64,000 bases of DNA from UBA7803 sp040219135 (GTDB taxonomy: Bacteria; Pseudomonadota; Gammaproteobacteria; Pseudomonadales; Azotimanducaceae), in the NCBI GenBank assembly GCA_040219135.1, contig JAVJTA010000003.1, positions 62,001-126,000 on the forward strand, written 5' to 3'. A program made the position numbers and the translations under genes. Below are positions 50,102 through 58,963 of this stretch, piece by piece (position 1 is the stretch's first letter; each line of letters starts with the position of its first letter). Under the pieces are notes generated by a model, which was given only the letters and a program-made list of their open reading frames with translations, did not search any database and was not told the DNA's origin.

Positions 50102-51085
50102 ATGAAGGATTTCGCCGATCGCCTGGCCATCGTCACCGGCGCCGGCAGCGGCATGGGCCGCGAGCTGGCCGTGCAGCTGGCGACCGAGGGTTGTCACCTG
50201 GGTCTCTGCGACGTCTCTGTCGAGAACCTCGAGGAGACCAGCAGCCTGTGCCTCAAGTCGGCCCCGACGGTGAGGGTCAGCGTGCATCGCTGCGACGTCG
50301 GCGACGAGGCCCAGGTGCTGGCGTTCCGCGACGCCGTGCTCCGCGAACACGAGACCGATCACGTCCATCTGCTGTTCAACAACGCCGGCATCGGCGGCGG
50401 CGGCAGCTTCCTCGAAGACGACCGCGACCAGTGGGAGCGCACCTTCGGCGTCTGCTGGTTCGGTGTCTACTACTGCAGCCGCGCCTTCCTGCCGCTGCTG
50501 GTGGCCGCCGACGTGGGCCACATCGTCAACACGTCCAGCGTCAACGGCTTCTGGGCCAGCATCGGCCCCGGCATTCCGCACACCGCCTACAGCGCGGCCA
50601 AGTTCGCGGTAAAAGGCTTCACCGAGGCGCTGATCACCGATCTGCGGGTCAACGCGCCCCACGTTGGCGTCTCGCTGGTCATGCCCGGGCACATCGGCAC
50701 CTCGATCGCCGAGAACACGATGAAGGTGCTGCGCGGTCACGACGCCATGGAGATGGGCGCCGAGGAAGTCGCTGAGGCGCGGGCCCGGCTCAAGGCCCGC
50801 GGTATGCCGGTGGACAACGTGCCCGACGACCACATCCGCGCCGCCATCTACCAGCAGGCCGTGGACTTCCGGGAAAAGGCGCCGCTCAGCGCGGCCGAGG
50901 CTGCGACCATCATTCTCGACGGCGTGCGCGAGGGTCGCTGGCGGATTCTGGTGGGGCGCGATGCCGAGCAGCTCGACGCCGCCGTGCGCGCGGCGCCGGA
51001 GGATGCCTACGAGTCGGACTTCATCCAGCGCGTTCAGGATCCCGGTTTTCTTTCCGGCAGTCTCGGCGACGTGCCGACGACCTGA
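50102..51085 (+). CDS. Short-chain dehydrogenase/reductase
   Basis: 327 residues, cytoplasmic. Rossmann motif VTGAGSGMGRE, NNAGIGGGG, active-site Ser in NTSSVNG and Tyr/Lys in YSAAKFAVKG are all present, so a classical SDR. The C-terminus is about 70 residues longer than a basic SDR, with helical content. Neighbouring Baeyer-Villiger monooxygenase suggests joint oxidation of a secondary alcohol to ketone, which is inference. ATG at 50102 has GAGGAGGAG just upstream. Confidence 0.93.
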   Translation: MKDFADRLAIVTGAGSGMGRELAVQLATEGCHLGLCDVSVENLEETSSLCLKSAPTVRVSVHRCDVGDEAQVLAFRDAVLREHETDHVHLLFNNAGIGGGGSFLEDDRDQWERTFGVCWFGVYYCSRAFLPLLVAADVGHIVNTSSVNGFWASIGPGIPHTAYSAAKFAVKGFTEALITDLRVNAPHVGVSLVMPGHIGTSIAENTMKVLRGHDAMEMGAEEVAEARARLKARGMPVDNVPDDHIRAAIYQQAVDFREKAPLSAAEAATIILDGVREGRWRILVGRDAEQLDAAVRAAPEDAYESDFIQRVQDPGFLSGSLGDVPTT

Positions 51086-51100
51086 CCCCGCGGGGACCGA

Positions 51101-51117
51101 CGCTAGGGAACCTAGCG
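51101..51117. terminator. Small hairpin between convergent genes
   Basis: CGCTAGG-GAA-CCTAGCG, perfect 7-bp stem with a 3-base loop, overlapping the stop codon of the EpmB gene. There is no T-run, so it may only pause or protect RNA. Confidence 0.35.
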
Positions 51118-52065
51118 CAGCGGCGTCTTCGCCGGGGCGCCGGCCTGCTCGCGCACCAGGCGCGGCAGCAGATAGCCGGGCAGCCGCGCGGCCATGGCCG
51201 CATGCAGCGCCCGGGCGCGCGCCTCCGGGACCTCGAAGTGGGCGGCACCGCGGACGCGATCGAGCTGGTGCAGGTAGTAAGGCGTCACGCCCACCTCGAA
51301 CAGACGCTCACTCAGCGCGACCAGCGCGTCTGCCGTGTCGTTGACCCCGCGCAGCAGCACGGCCTGATTGAACAGCGCGACGCGGCGCCCGGCGAGCCGC
51401 GCCAGGGCATTGGCGACCGATGCATCGATCTCGTTGGCGTGGTTGGCGTGGATCACCATCACCGGAAGCAGCCGGGTGCCGCTGAGCCAGTCGAGCAGGG
51501 GCTCGCCGACGCGCTCCGGCTGCACCACTGGCAGTCGGCTGTGGACGCGTAGACGGCGCAGGTGCGGCAGCGCGGCCAGGGCGCCCACCAGGGCGCCGAG
51601 GCGACGGTCGGACAGGGTCAGAGGATCGCCTCCGCTGAGGATCACTTCGCTCACATCGTCATGGCGGCGCAGGTAGTCCAGCGCTTGCTCCCAGCCATCG
51701 GCGGAGGCGTTGGCCCCGGCGTAGGGGAAGTGCCGGCGGAAGCAGTAGCGGCAGTGCACGGCGCAGGCTCCGGTCGCGACCAGCAGGGCCCGGCCGCGGT
51801 ACTTGTGGATGATGCCGCCAGCGGCGAGCGCGGCACCGTCACCTACCGGGTCGTCGCTGAATCCCGCGGCGTCCTCGAGCTCGGCGCCCAGCGGCAGCAC
51901 CTGCCGCAGCAGCGGATCGTCGGCGTCGCCGGGCCGCATGCGCGCGACGAAGCCTTCCGGCACGCGCAGCGGGAACAGCGCGGCCGCGCGCTGCGCTGCC
52001 GGCAGCAGGCCGAGGTCGAGCTCGAGGCGATGCAGGAGCAGGGCGGGGTCGCGGATCAGCGTCAT
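51112..52065 (-). CDS. epmB: EF-P beta-lysylation protein EpmB (lysine 2,3-aminomutase-like)
   Basis: 317 residues, radical SAM and PLP enzyme that makes beta-lysine for translation factor EF-P. The radical SAM motif CAVHCRYCFRRHFPY coordinates the 4Fe-4S cluster; SEVILSGGDPLTLSD is also conserved. It is shorter than true KamA and lacks its C-terminal extension, fitting EpmB. The efp and epmA genes, which must also exist, are not in the window. The gene is preceded by a 69-bp gap from the sqdB gene. Confidence 0.93.
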   Translation of the reverse strand: MTLIRDPALLLHRLELDLGLLPAAQRAAALFPLRVPEGFVARMRPGDADDPLLRQVLPLGAELEDAAGFSDDPVGDGAALAAGGIIHKYRGRALLVATGACAVHCRYCFRRHFPYAGANASADGWEQALDYLRRHDDVSEVILSGGDPLTLSDRRLGALVGALAALPHLRRLRVHSRLPVVQPERVGEPLLDWLSGTRLLPVMVIHANHANEIDASVANALARLAGRRVALFNQAVLLRGVNDTADALVALSERLFEVGVTPYYLHQLDRVRGAAHFEVPEARARALHAAMAARLPGYLLPRLVREQAGAPAKTPLR

Positions 52066-52134
52066 GGCGAGCGAATGCTGTTCAATCGCTTCGCCAGCCG
52101 CGGCCGCAGCCGATTGCGCCGACGTCGTTGAGAC

Positions 52135-53355
52135 TCAGCCGGCAGACGAGGCGTCTTCCAGAGGCGCCGCATCGGTCGCTGAATCCGCCCGCCCCCGATT
52201 CCAGTGGGACACGCAGGGAATGCGCGCGCGATCGCAGCGATGGGCGTAGCGACGGGCGATGTCGGTGACCTCGTCGAGCAGCCCATGGCGCAGCGTGGTG
52301 GGATCGAGACCGAGGCCGAGCAGGCCTTCGTTGCAGGCTTCCAGATCGTTCCGATCGGCCTCCCGGCGCGGATTCGGCACGTGCTCGATGGGCACGCCGG
52401 TCATGCCGGAGATCAGGTTCGCCAGATCGATCAGGCGGTGGGTCTCGGTGAGCTGATTCATGATCCGCACCCGCTCGCCGGCCGCCGGCGGGTTGGCGAT
52501 GGCGAGGTCGACGCAGCGCACCGTGTCCTGAATGTGAATGAACGCCCGGGTCTGGCCGCCGCTGCCGTGCACGGTGAGCGGGAAGCCGATGGCGGCCTGC
52601 ATGAGAAAGCGGTTCAGCACCGTGCCGAAGTCGCCGTCGTAGTCGAAGCGATTGATGAGCCGTTCGTCGACGCGGGTTTCCCGCGTCTGGGTGCCCCAGA
52701 CGATACCCTGATGCAGATCGGTGATGCGCACTGCGTCGTTCTTGTTGTAGAAGGCGAAGAACAGCTGATCCTGGGTCTTGGTCATGTGGTAGATGCTGCC
52801 GGGATTGGCAGGGTAGAGGATCTCCTGCTCCACGTCGTGGCCGTCGTCGTTGGTCATCTTCACGGTCAGATAGCCTTCCGGCAGGCGCACGCCGACGCTG
52901 GAGTAGCCGTACACGCCCATGGTGCCGAGATGCACCAGGTGCACGTCGAGCCCGCTGTCGACGATGGCCGCGAGCACGTTGTTCGTGGCGTTGAGGTTGT
53001 TGTTGACCGTGTAACGTTTGTGCCACGACGACTTCATCGAGTACGGGGCCGCGCGCTGCTCGGCGAAGTGCACCACCGCGTCCGGACGTTCCCGGCAGAA
53101 CAGGCTCAGCAGCCGGTCGTACTCCGCCGCCACGTCGAGGCGCTCGAAGCGGATCTCGCGTCCGGTGAGCGCCTTCCAGGCGGCCAGCCGCGCGCCCGGG
53201 GTCTGAATCGGCGTCAGGCTCTGAACTTCGAGTTCGTTGTCGATGTTGCGCCGCGCCAGGCTGTCGACGATGACCACGTCGTGACCCTTCTGGGACAGGT
53301 GCAGGGAGGTCGGCCAGCCGCAGAAACCGTCGCCGCCGAGAACCAGAATCTTCAT
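52135..53355 (-). CDS. sqdB: UDP-sulfoquinovose synthase (SqdB)
   Basis: 406 residues, an extended SDR enzyme. It adds sulfite to UDP-glucose to make UDP-sulfoquinovose, the head-group donor of sulfolipid. Motifs: NAD site LGGDGFCGWPTSLHL, the RRNIDNE segment, HFAEQRAAPYSMK, and YHMTK with the catalytic Tyr/Lys pair. Length matches plant and bacterial SqdB. It follows the glycosyltransferase gene with a 4-bp overlap, consistent with a two-step sulfolipid pathway. Confidence 0.94.
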   Translation of the reverse strand: MKILVLGGDGFCGWPTSLHLSQKGHDVVIVDSLARRNIDNELEVQSLTPIQTPGARLAAWKALTGREIRFERLDVAAEYDRLLSLFCRERPDAVVHFAEQRAAPYSMKSSWHKRYTVNNNLNATNNVLAAIVDSGLDVHLVHLGTMGVYGYSSVGVRLPEGYLTVKMTNDDGHDVEQEILYPANPGSIYHMTKTQDQLFFAFYNKNDAVRITDLHQGIVWGTQTRETRVDERLINRFDYDGDFGTVLNRFLMQAAIGFPLTVHGSGGQTRAFIHIQDTVRCVDLAIANPPAAGERVRIMNQLTETHRLIDLANLISGMTGVPIEHVPNPRREADRNDLEACNEGLLGLGLDPTTLRHGLLDEVTDIARRYAHRCDRARIPCVSHWNRGRADSATDAAPLEDASSAG

Positions 53356-54377
53356 GCCGTCTCTCCTTGCAGGCCCGGCGCCGGGATCGGCGCCAGGTTG
53401 TTCAGGAACTCCCGCACCGACTGGTCCCAGGAGTGTTCCAGCGCCCGCGCGCGGCAGCGCCCGGGATCGATGCCGATGGCGCCCCGGATCGCCGCGGCGA
53501 GGTCCTCGTCGAGCCTGCCGACGCCCGTCGTGCTCACCACGTCGAGGGGCCCCTGGACCGGATACGCGGCCACCGGCACGCCGCAGGCGAGCGCCTCGAG
53601 CATGACCAGGCCCAGCGTGTCGGTGCGCGATGGGAACACAAACACGTCGGCCGCGCGATAGTGGCGCACCAGTTCTTCACCGCGTCGGGTGCCGAGGAAC
53701 CGGGCCTGCGGATAGCGCTGCGCCAGTTCGGCGCGCTGCGGGCCGTCGCCCACCAGTACCTTGGTCCCCGGGGTGTCGAGCTTGAGGAAGTCTTCGATGC
53801 TCTTTTCCACCGCGATGCGACCGACATAGAGCTGGATGGGGCGCGGGAACGCCAGCGGTTCCGGTTCGCCGGGCCGGAACAGCTCGGTATCGACACCGCG
53901 CACCCAGCGCACCAGGTTGCTGAATCCATGCTCCTCCAGCATCGCCCGCAGCGTGGGTGTAGAGTACATGGTGGCGGTGGCGGCCCCGTGGAAGCGGCGG
54001 ATGCCGCGGAAGCTCAGCGACGCCGGCAGCCCGAAGCGCAGCTCCAGGTACTGGGGGAACAGCGTATGGAACGACGTGGTGAACGGCAGCCCGCGGCGCT
54101 TCAGCCAGCTGCGGGCCGCCCAGCCGAGGGGTCCTTCGGTGGCGATGTGTACCGCTTCGGGTTCCAGCCTTTCGAGCAGCCGACCAACCCGGGCCGGCGT
54201 GCACAGCGCCAGGCGGATCTCGGGATAGGTGGGGCAGGGAACGTTGCGGTACCGGTCCGGGGCGATGACGTCGACGTGATGGCCGAGGCCGATGAGCCGG
54301 TCACGGGTGGTGGAGAGCGTTCGCACCACCCCGTTGATCTGGGGAAACCAGGCGTCTGTGACGATGACAAGCCGCAC
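53352..54377 (-). CDS. GT4 glycosyltransferase, likely SqdX-type sulfolipid synthase
   Basis: 341 residues. GT4 fold with N-terminal VTDAWFPQINGVVRTL and donor-site LYVGRIAVEKSIEDFLKLD, LVGDGPQRAEL, FVFPSRTDTLGLVMLEALACGVPVAA (the E-x7-E motif). Overlap with sqdB by 4 bp suggests it moves sulfoquinovose from UDP to diacylglycerol, as SqdX does. A mannosyltransferase of the MgtA type is the main alternative by sequence alone. First gene of the pair. Confidence 0.83.
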   Translation of the reverse strand: MRLVIVTDAWFPQINGVVRTLSTTRDRLIGLGHHVDVIAPDRYRNVPCPTYPEIRLALCTPARVGRLLERLEPEAVHIATEGPLGWAARSWLKRRGLPFTTSFHTLFPQYLELRFGLPASLSFRGIRRFHGAATATMYSTPTLRAMLEEHGFSNLVRWVRGVDTELFRPGEPEPLAFPRPIQLYVGRIAVEKSIEDFLKLDTPGTKVLVGDGPQRAELAQRYPQARFLGTRRGEELVRHYRAADVFVFPSRTDTLGLVMLEALACGVPVAAYPVQGPLDVVSTTGVGRLDEDLAAAIRGAIGIDPGRCRARALEHSWDQSVREFLNNLAPIPAPGLQGETA

Positions 54378-54562
54378 GCTGGAACAGTCTCTTTATCCGC
54401 GGAAGGGTCCCGTTGCCGCGGTGCGGTCGGGGCAGTCGACCGCTGTGCGGACGCGTGCGCATGGTACCGTTTCGGCGCCCGGCGTCTCAAGGCTCGTCGC
54501 GGGACCCGCGCGGCGGCGCCCGGCGCGGCGGCGCCCGGGTCGAGCGCCGTCGGCCGTTGCCG

Positions 54563-54754
54563 TCAGTCGTCCTCCCGGGCGGCTTCGACGCTGGCATTGC
54601 CCTGCGGATCCACGCTCACCGACAGGGTGATCGGCCGGCAGCACACGGAGCAGTCCTCGATGTAGGTCTGGTCGTTCACCGACGGGTCGACCACCACCTC
54701 GATCCGTTCACCGCAGTACGGGCAGCCCACCGGCACCGCCTCGGTATGCCACAT
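54563..54754 (-). CDS. CPXCG-motif cysteine-rich zinc ribbon protein
   Basis: 63 residues. Two Cys pairs, GCPYCGE and DCSVCCRPI, should form one zinc ribbon. The family is common in gammaproteobacteria, and its function is unknown. The order SqdB, glycosyltransferase, gap of 185 bp, then this gene suggests an independent transcript. No promoter seen with confidence. Confidence 0.88.
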   Translation of the reverse strand: MWHTEAVPVGCPYCGERIEVVVDPSVNDQTYIEDCSVCCRPITLSVSVDPQGNASVEAAREDD

Positions 54755-54797
54755 CAGCGGCGTCCCCGAGGCCGGAGGGCGCTGAGGCGCAGCGTGC

Positions 54798-55436
54798 TCA
54801 ACCGCCCGCCTGTTCGCCCCAGAGCTCGCTCAGACGCTGGTCGCGGCCGCAGTTGTAGCGATAGAACTTGTAGCGCAGCGGATTCTTCTCGTAGTAATCC
54901 TGGTGGTAGTCCTCGGCCGGATAGAAAGTCCCTGCGGGGACGATCTCGGTGACGATGGGCTGGCTGAAGCGGCCGGAAGTCTTCAGTTCGGCGAGCGACG
55001 CGTCCGCGGCAGCCTGCTGCTCGGCGTTCAGGTAGAAAATCGCGGACCGGTACTGGCTGCCGCGGTCGCAGAACTGGCGGTTCGCGGTAACCGGATCGAT
55101 GTTGCGCCAGAACACCTGCAGCAGCGTGGCGTAGTCGACCAGCGTCGGGTCGTAGGTCACTTCCACCGCCTCCGCGTGACCGGTGGTGCCGCTGCTCACC
55201 TGCTCGTAGCTCGGATCGTCGACGCTGCCGCCGATGTAGCCGGAGATCGTCGACTTCACGCCGGCGAGCTTGTCGTAGGGCGGTTCCATGCACCAGAAGC
55301 AGCCGCCGGCGAAGATCGCCCTGGCCTCGTGTTCGTTCGCCGCGGCGGCTTCGCCGGCAACGGCGCTGCCGGCGATGAGGGCCAGCAGCAGCGCGGCGCA
55401 GCGGCCGACGCGGGCGCGAAGTCGGTTCGTCGGCAT
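54798..55436 (-). CDS. msrA: Peptide methionine (S)-S-oxide reductase MsrA, exported
   Basis: 212 residues. A signal peptide (1-28) precedes the MsrA domain with catalytic Cys46 in GGCFWCME and the late Cys in YNCGRDQ. It repairs S-epimer methionine sulfoxide, in the periplasm. The reading frame continues upstream through the msrB gene's shadow but the ATG at 55436 marks the leader. It lies 2 bp after the msrB gene and is probably co-transcribed. Confidence 0.94.
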   Translation of the reverse strand: MPTNRLRARVGRCAALLLALIAGSAVAGEAAAANEHEARAIFAGGCFWCMEPPYDKLAGVKSTISGYIGGSVDDPSYEQVSSGTTGHAEAVEVTYDPTLVDYATLLQVFWRNIDPVTANRQFCDRGSQYRSAIFYLNAEQQAAADASLAELKTSGRFSQPIVTEIVPAGTFYPAEDYHQDYYEKNPLRYKFYRYNCGRDQRLSELWGEQAGG

Positions 55437-55438
55437 GG

Positions 55439-55975
55439 TCAGGTCCTCAGTTCCGGCAGCGGTTCGCCTTCCGGCACGAACTGCAGAGCCAGGCCGTTGT
55501 TGCACCAGCGCTCGCCGCGCGGTTTCGGACCGTCGTTGAACACGTGCCCCTGGTGCCCGCCGCAGCGGGCGCAGTGGTACTCCGTGCGCGGCCAGATCAG
55601 CTTGTAGTCGGTCTTGGTTCCCATGTGGCCGGCAATGGGCTGGGTGAAGCTCGGCCAGCCGGTGCCGCTGTCGTATTTGTGCTCGGACTCGAACAGCGGC
55701 AGACGGCAGGCGGCGCAGAGGTAGGTGCCGGGATCGTACTGCTTGTCGAGCGGGCTGCTGTGCGGGCGCTCGGTGTCTTCCTCGAACAGCACGCGGTAGC
55801 GGTCTTCGGGCAGGATCTCGCGCCACTCGGCTGTGGAGAGCTTCAGGGGCTCGAATGCTGCGGCGGCGTCGGCCGTGGCCTCCCGGGGGGCGGTGTCCGC
55901 CGCGCGGGCAAACCCGGGCAGGATTGCCAGCAGGGGACCGGCGCTCAGCACGTTCAGGAGTCTTCGACGGATCAT
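55439..55975 (-). CDS. msrB: Peptide methionine (R)-S-oxide reductase MsrB, exported
   Basis: 178 residues. An N-terminal leader MIRRRLLNVLSAG resembles a Tat or Sec signal. The MsrB domain has zinc Cys pairs CAAC and CARC, GWPSF, GHQGHVFNDGP, and catalytic Cys in RWCNNGLAL. It repairs the R epimer. Together with MsrA it gives full methionine sulfoxide repair in the periplasm. Confidence 0.94.
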   Translation of the reverse strand: MIRRRLLNVLSAGPLLAILPGFARAADTAPREATADAAAAFEPLKLSTAEWREILPEDRYRVLFEEDTERPHSSPLDKQYDPGTYLCAACRLPLFESEHKYDSGTGWPSFTQPIAGHMGTKTDYKLIWPRTEYHCARCGGHQGHVFNDGPKPRGERWCNNGLALQFVPEGEPLPELRT

Positions 55976-56069
55976 AGGGGTCTCGCAGTGGCGCTTGGCG
56001 GGGTTTTCGACCCGCGCCGGAGGAAGATGTTCCGCAGCCTGGCGCCGCCCGGCTCGATCGTCGTCGTGG

Positions 56070-56606
56070 TCAGCGGCCGCCGCCGGGATCCAGCCCGTCC
56101 TTGAAGCGGCGGATGGCCGCCAGGTTGCGGTCCGGGTTACGGCTGCGGCGGAGAATGTCGATCAGGCACTCGAGGTCGCGTTCCGCCTGGTCGCGGCTCG
56201 CGTAGGGACCGATGTCGATGCCCTCGCGGGTGCTGAAGAACCACACGTCACCTACCGCATAGACGCGGTTGGTCCGGAACCAGATCTTCGGCGCTTCGCC
56301 GGCCCGCACCGGCGGTGCGGGGGCGTCCGCTGCAGCCGGCTCGCGCGGCGGCAGACCGCTGCGCACCTGACGGCCGTGCTCGTGGATCTGATCGAACACG
56401 AACTGGCGTACCACCCGCACCTGCTCGGTGGTGCTGCGGCAGCGCAGCAGGTGGGCGCTGAGATCGCGGCTGTGCTGTTCCGCCTGGGTCTGCTGCGCGA
56501 ACGGCCCGATGCGGAACCCGCGGGTCACGCCGACGAACCAGCCGTCCTCGGTGTTGAAGACCTGGTCGGCGGCAAACCAGTCGGGCAGAGTTGCAGGCAT
56601 CGACAT
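56070..56606 (-). CDS. Protein with duplicated DUF6316-like domain
   Basis: 178 residues if it starts at ATG 56606. Two copies of one motif are visible: PDWFAADQVFNTEDGWFVGVTRGFRIGPFAQQTQAEQHSRDL near the start and KIWFRTNRVYAVGDVWFFSTREGIDIGPYASRDQAERDL in the second half. The middle is a linker rich in Pro/Ala. Cytoplasmic, function unknown. Family name from memory. The start is uncertain; the ATG at 56600 is also possible, and no good ribosome binding site is visible. Confidence 0.65.
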   Translation of the reverse strand: MSMPATLPDWFAADQVFNTEDGWFVGVTRGFRIGPFAQQTQAEQHSRDLSAHLLRCRSTTEQVRVVRQFVFDQIHEHGRQVRSGLPPREPAAADAPAPPVRAGEAPKIWFRTNRVYAVGDVWFFSTREGIDIGPYASRDQAERDLECLIDILRRSRNPDRNLAAIRRFKDGLDPGGGR

Positions 56607-56711
56607 CCGTATCGACAGATGAAATTCGCTCACCGCGATGGTAACCGGGTCCCGCCGGCGGTGCCGGAACGGCGTCACACGATGTGCGTGCGGGGTTACC
56701 GTTGGCGCCCG

Positions 56712-56729
56712 GCGCCCGGCGCCGGGCGC
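56712..56729. repeat. 18-bp perfect palindrome GCGCCCGGC/GCCGGGCGC
   Basis: Perfect self-complementary G+C sequence, 32 bp before csaA, between it and the divergent gene. It could form a strong hairpin in the csaA leader or be chance in such GC-rich DNA. Confidence 0.4.
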
Positions 56730-56760
56730 TGCGCGCCGACCGCAAAAACGGGAGACGACG

Positions 56761-57099
56761 ATGGAAGAAATCAGCTGGGACGACTTCACCCGCGTGGAAC
56801 TGCGCGTGGGCCGGGTGATCGGCGCGGAGCCGTTTCCCGAGGCGCGCAAACCGGCCTACGTGCTTCGCGTGGATTTCGGCCCCGAGCTCGGTGTGCGCAA
56901 GTCAAGCGCCCAGATCACCGACCGCTACCGGCCCGAGGATCTGGTCGGGCGGTTGGTGGTGGCGGTGGTCAACTTTCCGAGAAAGCAGATCGGTCCGCTG
57001 ATGTCCGAGTGCCTGGTGACCGGGTTCGCCGACGCCGAGGGCCGCATCGCGCTGTGCGTGCCGGACGCCGACGTGCCGCTGGGCGCCAGACTCGTCTGA
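56761..57099 (+). CDS. csaA: CsaA-like tRNA-binding protein
   Basis: 112 residues, an OB-fold related to the tRNA-binding domain of methionyl- and phenylalanyl-tRNA synthetases. WDDFTRVELRVGRVIGAE, then KSSAQITDRYRPEDLVGR and VVNFPRKQIGPLMSECLVTGFADAEG match CsaA. It is thought to act as a secretion-related chaperone or tRNA-binding factor. ATG at 56761 has GGGAGA just upstream. Confidence 0.92.
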   Translation: MEEISWDDFTRVELRVGRVIGAEPFPEARKPAYVLRVDFGPELGVRKSSAQITDRYRPEDLVGRLVVAVVNFPRKQIGPLMSECLVTGFADAEGRIALCVPDADVPLGARLV

Positions 57100-57197
57100 G
57101 GCGGCGGCGGGTGCACGCGGCCGCAGCGCACCGCGGTTCTGCCGCGCAGGAGTGGTAAGATGCCGGGCATCCATTGAAACTGACGCGGGAGTCCGCA

Positions 57198-58445
57198 GTG
57201 GCGAAACTAGGCTTCGGGGCGTTCCTCGCTCCCCATCACCCGATCGGCGAGCATCCCACGCTCCAGTTCCGGCGCGATCTCGACCTGACCGAGCACCTCG
57301 ATCGCCTCGGCTACGACGAGTTCTGGTGCGGCGAACATCACTCCACCGGCTGGGAGATGATCGCGTCGCCGGAGATGTTCCTGGCAGCGGCCGGCGAGCG
57401 CACGCACACCATCCGACTGGGCACCGGTGTGGTGTCGCTGCCCTATCATCACCCGTTCAACGTCGCTCAGCGGATCGTTCAGCTCGACCATATGACCCGC
57501 GGTCGGGTGATCTTCGGCTCCGGACCCGGGGCGCTGCCGTCGGATGCCTACATGCTCGGCATCGATCCGATGCTCCAGCGCGACCGCCAGGACGAGGCCA
57601 TCGGTGTGATCCAGCGGCTGCTGCGCGGCGAACCGCGGTTCACCCACGAATCCGACTGGTTCACCCTCAAGGACGCGGCGCTGCAGCTGCTGCCGCTGCA
57701 GGACGAAGTCCCGATGGCGGTGGCGTCCATGGTCAGCCCGTCGGGGATGACCCTGGCCGGCAAATACGGCACCGGCGTGCTGTCCATCGGCTCCATGTCC
57801 ACGGCCGGGCTGCAGGCCCTGCCCACCCAGTGGAGCTTTGCCGAGGATGCGGCGGCCAAGCACGGGCACAGCGTCGATCGCCGCGACTGGCGGGTGGTGA
57901 TGAGCTGGCACATCGCGGAAACCCGCGACCAGGCCAAGGCGCAGGCGAAGCAGGGGCTGTACCGCTGGCACAACGAGTACACGGTGGGCACCCTGATGCG
58001 CCCGGGCGCCGAACCGTTCGCCAGCCCCGACCAGGCCGTGGAGGAGATGAGCGACGCCGGGGGTGCCAGCGTGATCGGCACGCCGGACGATCTGGTCGCC
58101 GCAATCCGCCAGATGATCGATCTCACCGGCGGCTTCGGGACGGTGATCGGCTTTGCCCACGACTGGGCGAACCGGGAAGACACGTTCCGCAGCTGGGAGC
58201 TGGTGGCCCGTTACGTCATGCCCGAAGTGAACGGCATGCTCGACGCCTATCGCGCCTCGCAGAACCACGTGATCGGGCATCGCGACGTCTTCGAGCGCGC
58301 CGGTGAGGCGGTGATGTCGAAGATCATGGAGAACGAGCGCGCGGCAAAGGCGCTTGGCGAGGGCGTCGACGGCGGCGCCGCCATGCATTCCCACAACGCG
58401 CCGGATCTGCGCAAGGCCGGCGCCCGAAACGAGGAGCACTCGTGA
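57198..58445 (+). CDS. LimB-like flavin-dependent monooxygenase (LLM class)
   Basis: 415 residues, luciferase-like fold. The N-terminal GFGAFLAPHHPIGEHPTLQFRRD, then WCGEHHSTGWEMIASPEMFLAAAGERT and LPYHHPFNVAQRIVQLDHMTRGR, match limonene 1,2-monooxygenase and close relatives. It needs reduced FMN from a partner reductase. GTG at 57198 has GGGAG 7 bases upstream; a TTG at 57174 is less likely. It overlaps the cyclophilin gene by 4 bp. Confidence 0.92.
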   Translation: MAKLGFGAFLAPHHPIGEHPTLQFRRDLDLTEHLDRLGYDEFWCGEHHSTGWEMIASPEMFLAAAGERTHTIRLGTGVVSLPYHHPFNVAQRIVQLDHMTRGRVIFGSGPGALPSDAYMLGIDPMLQRDRQDEAIGVIQRLLRGEPRFTHESDWFTLKDAALQLLPLQDEVPMAVASMVSPSGMTLAGKYGTGVLSIGSMSTAGLQALPTQWSFAEDAAAKHGHSVDRRDWRVVMSWHIAETRDQAKAQAKQGLYRWHNEYTVGTLMRPGAEPFASPDQAVEEMSDAGGASVIGTPDDLVAAIRQMIDLTGGFGTVIGFAHDWANREDTFRSWELVARYVMPEVNGMLDAYRASQNHVIGHRDVFERAGEAVMSKIMENERAAKALGEGVDGGAAMHSHNAPDLRKAGARNEEHS

Positions 58446-58948
58446 GCACGATTCAGGCAGTCATGGAGACGAGCAAGGGCGACATCCGTCTGGAACTGTT
58501 CCCCGATCAGGCCCCGGTGACGGTGGCGAACTTCGTCAATCTCGTAGGGCGCGGCTATTACGACGGTCTGAAGTTCCACCGAGTGATCAGTGACTTCATG
58601 GTCCAGGGCGGATGCCCGCAGGGTCGCGGCACCGGCGGGCCCGGCTACAAGTTCGAAGACGAATTCGACAAGTCGCTGCGCCATGACCGTCCCGGACGTC
58701 TATCCATGGCCAACGCCGGGCCGGGAACCAACGGCTCCCAGTTCTTCATTACCCACGTACCGACCCCGTGGCTCGACGACGCTCACAGCATCTTCGGCCA
58801 GGTGCAGGGCGAGGAGGATCAGCAGGTGGTGGACAGCATCGCCCAGGGAGACACCATCACGGCGGTGCGTCTGAGCGGAGACACCGAGGACCTGCTCGCG
58901 GCCCAGGCAGACCGGGTCGACGCCTGGAACGCGATCCTGGATCGCTGA
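58442..58948 (+). CDS. Cyclophilin-type peptidyl-prolyl isomerase
   Basis: 168 residues, cytoplasmic, no signal peptide. FHRVISDFMVQGG carries the catalytic Arg, and FEDEF, LSMANAGPGTNGSQFFIT and HSIFGQV are conserved. It catalyses Xaa-Pro isomerisation. GTG start, overlapping the upstream gene by four bases. It is slightly extended at the C-terminus by an acidic helix. Confidence 0.94.
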   Translation: MSTIQAVMETSKGDIRLELFPDQAPVTVANFVNLVGRGYYDGLKFHRVISDFMVQGGCPQGRGTGGPGYKFEDEFDKSLRHDRPGRLSMANAGPGTNGSQFFITHVPTPWLDDAHSIFGQVQGEEDQQVVDSIAQGDTITAVRLSGDTEDLLAAQADRVDAWNAILDR

Positions 58949-58963
58949 CGGAAGGCTCGACAG

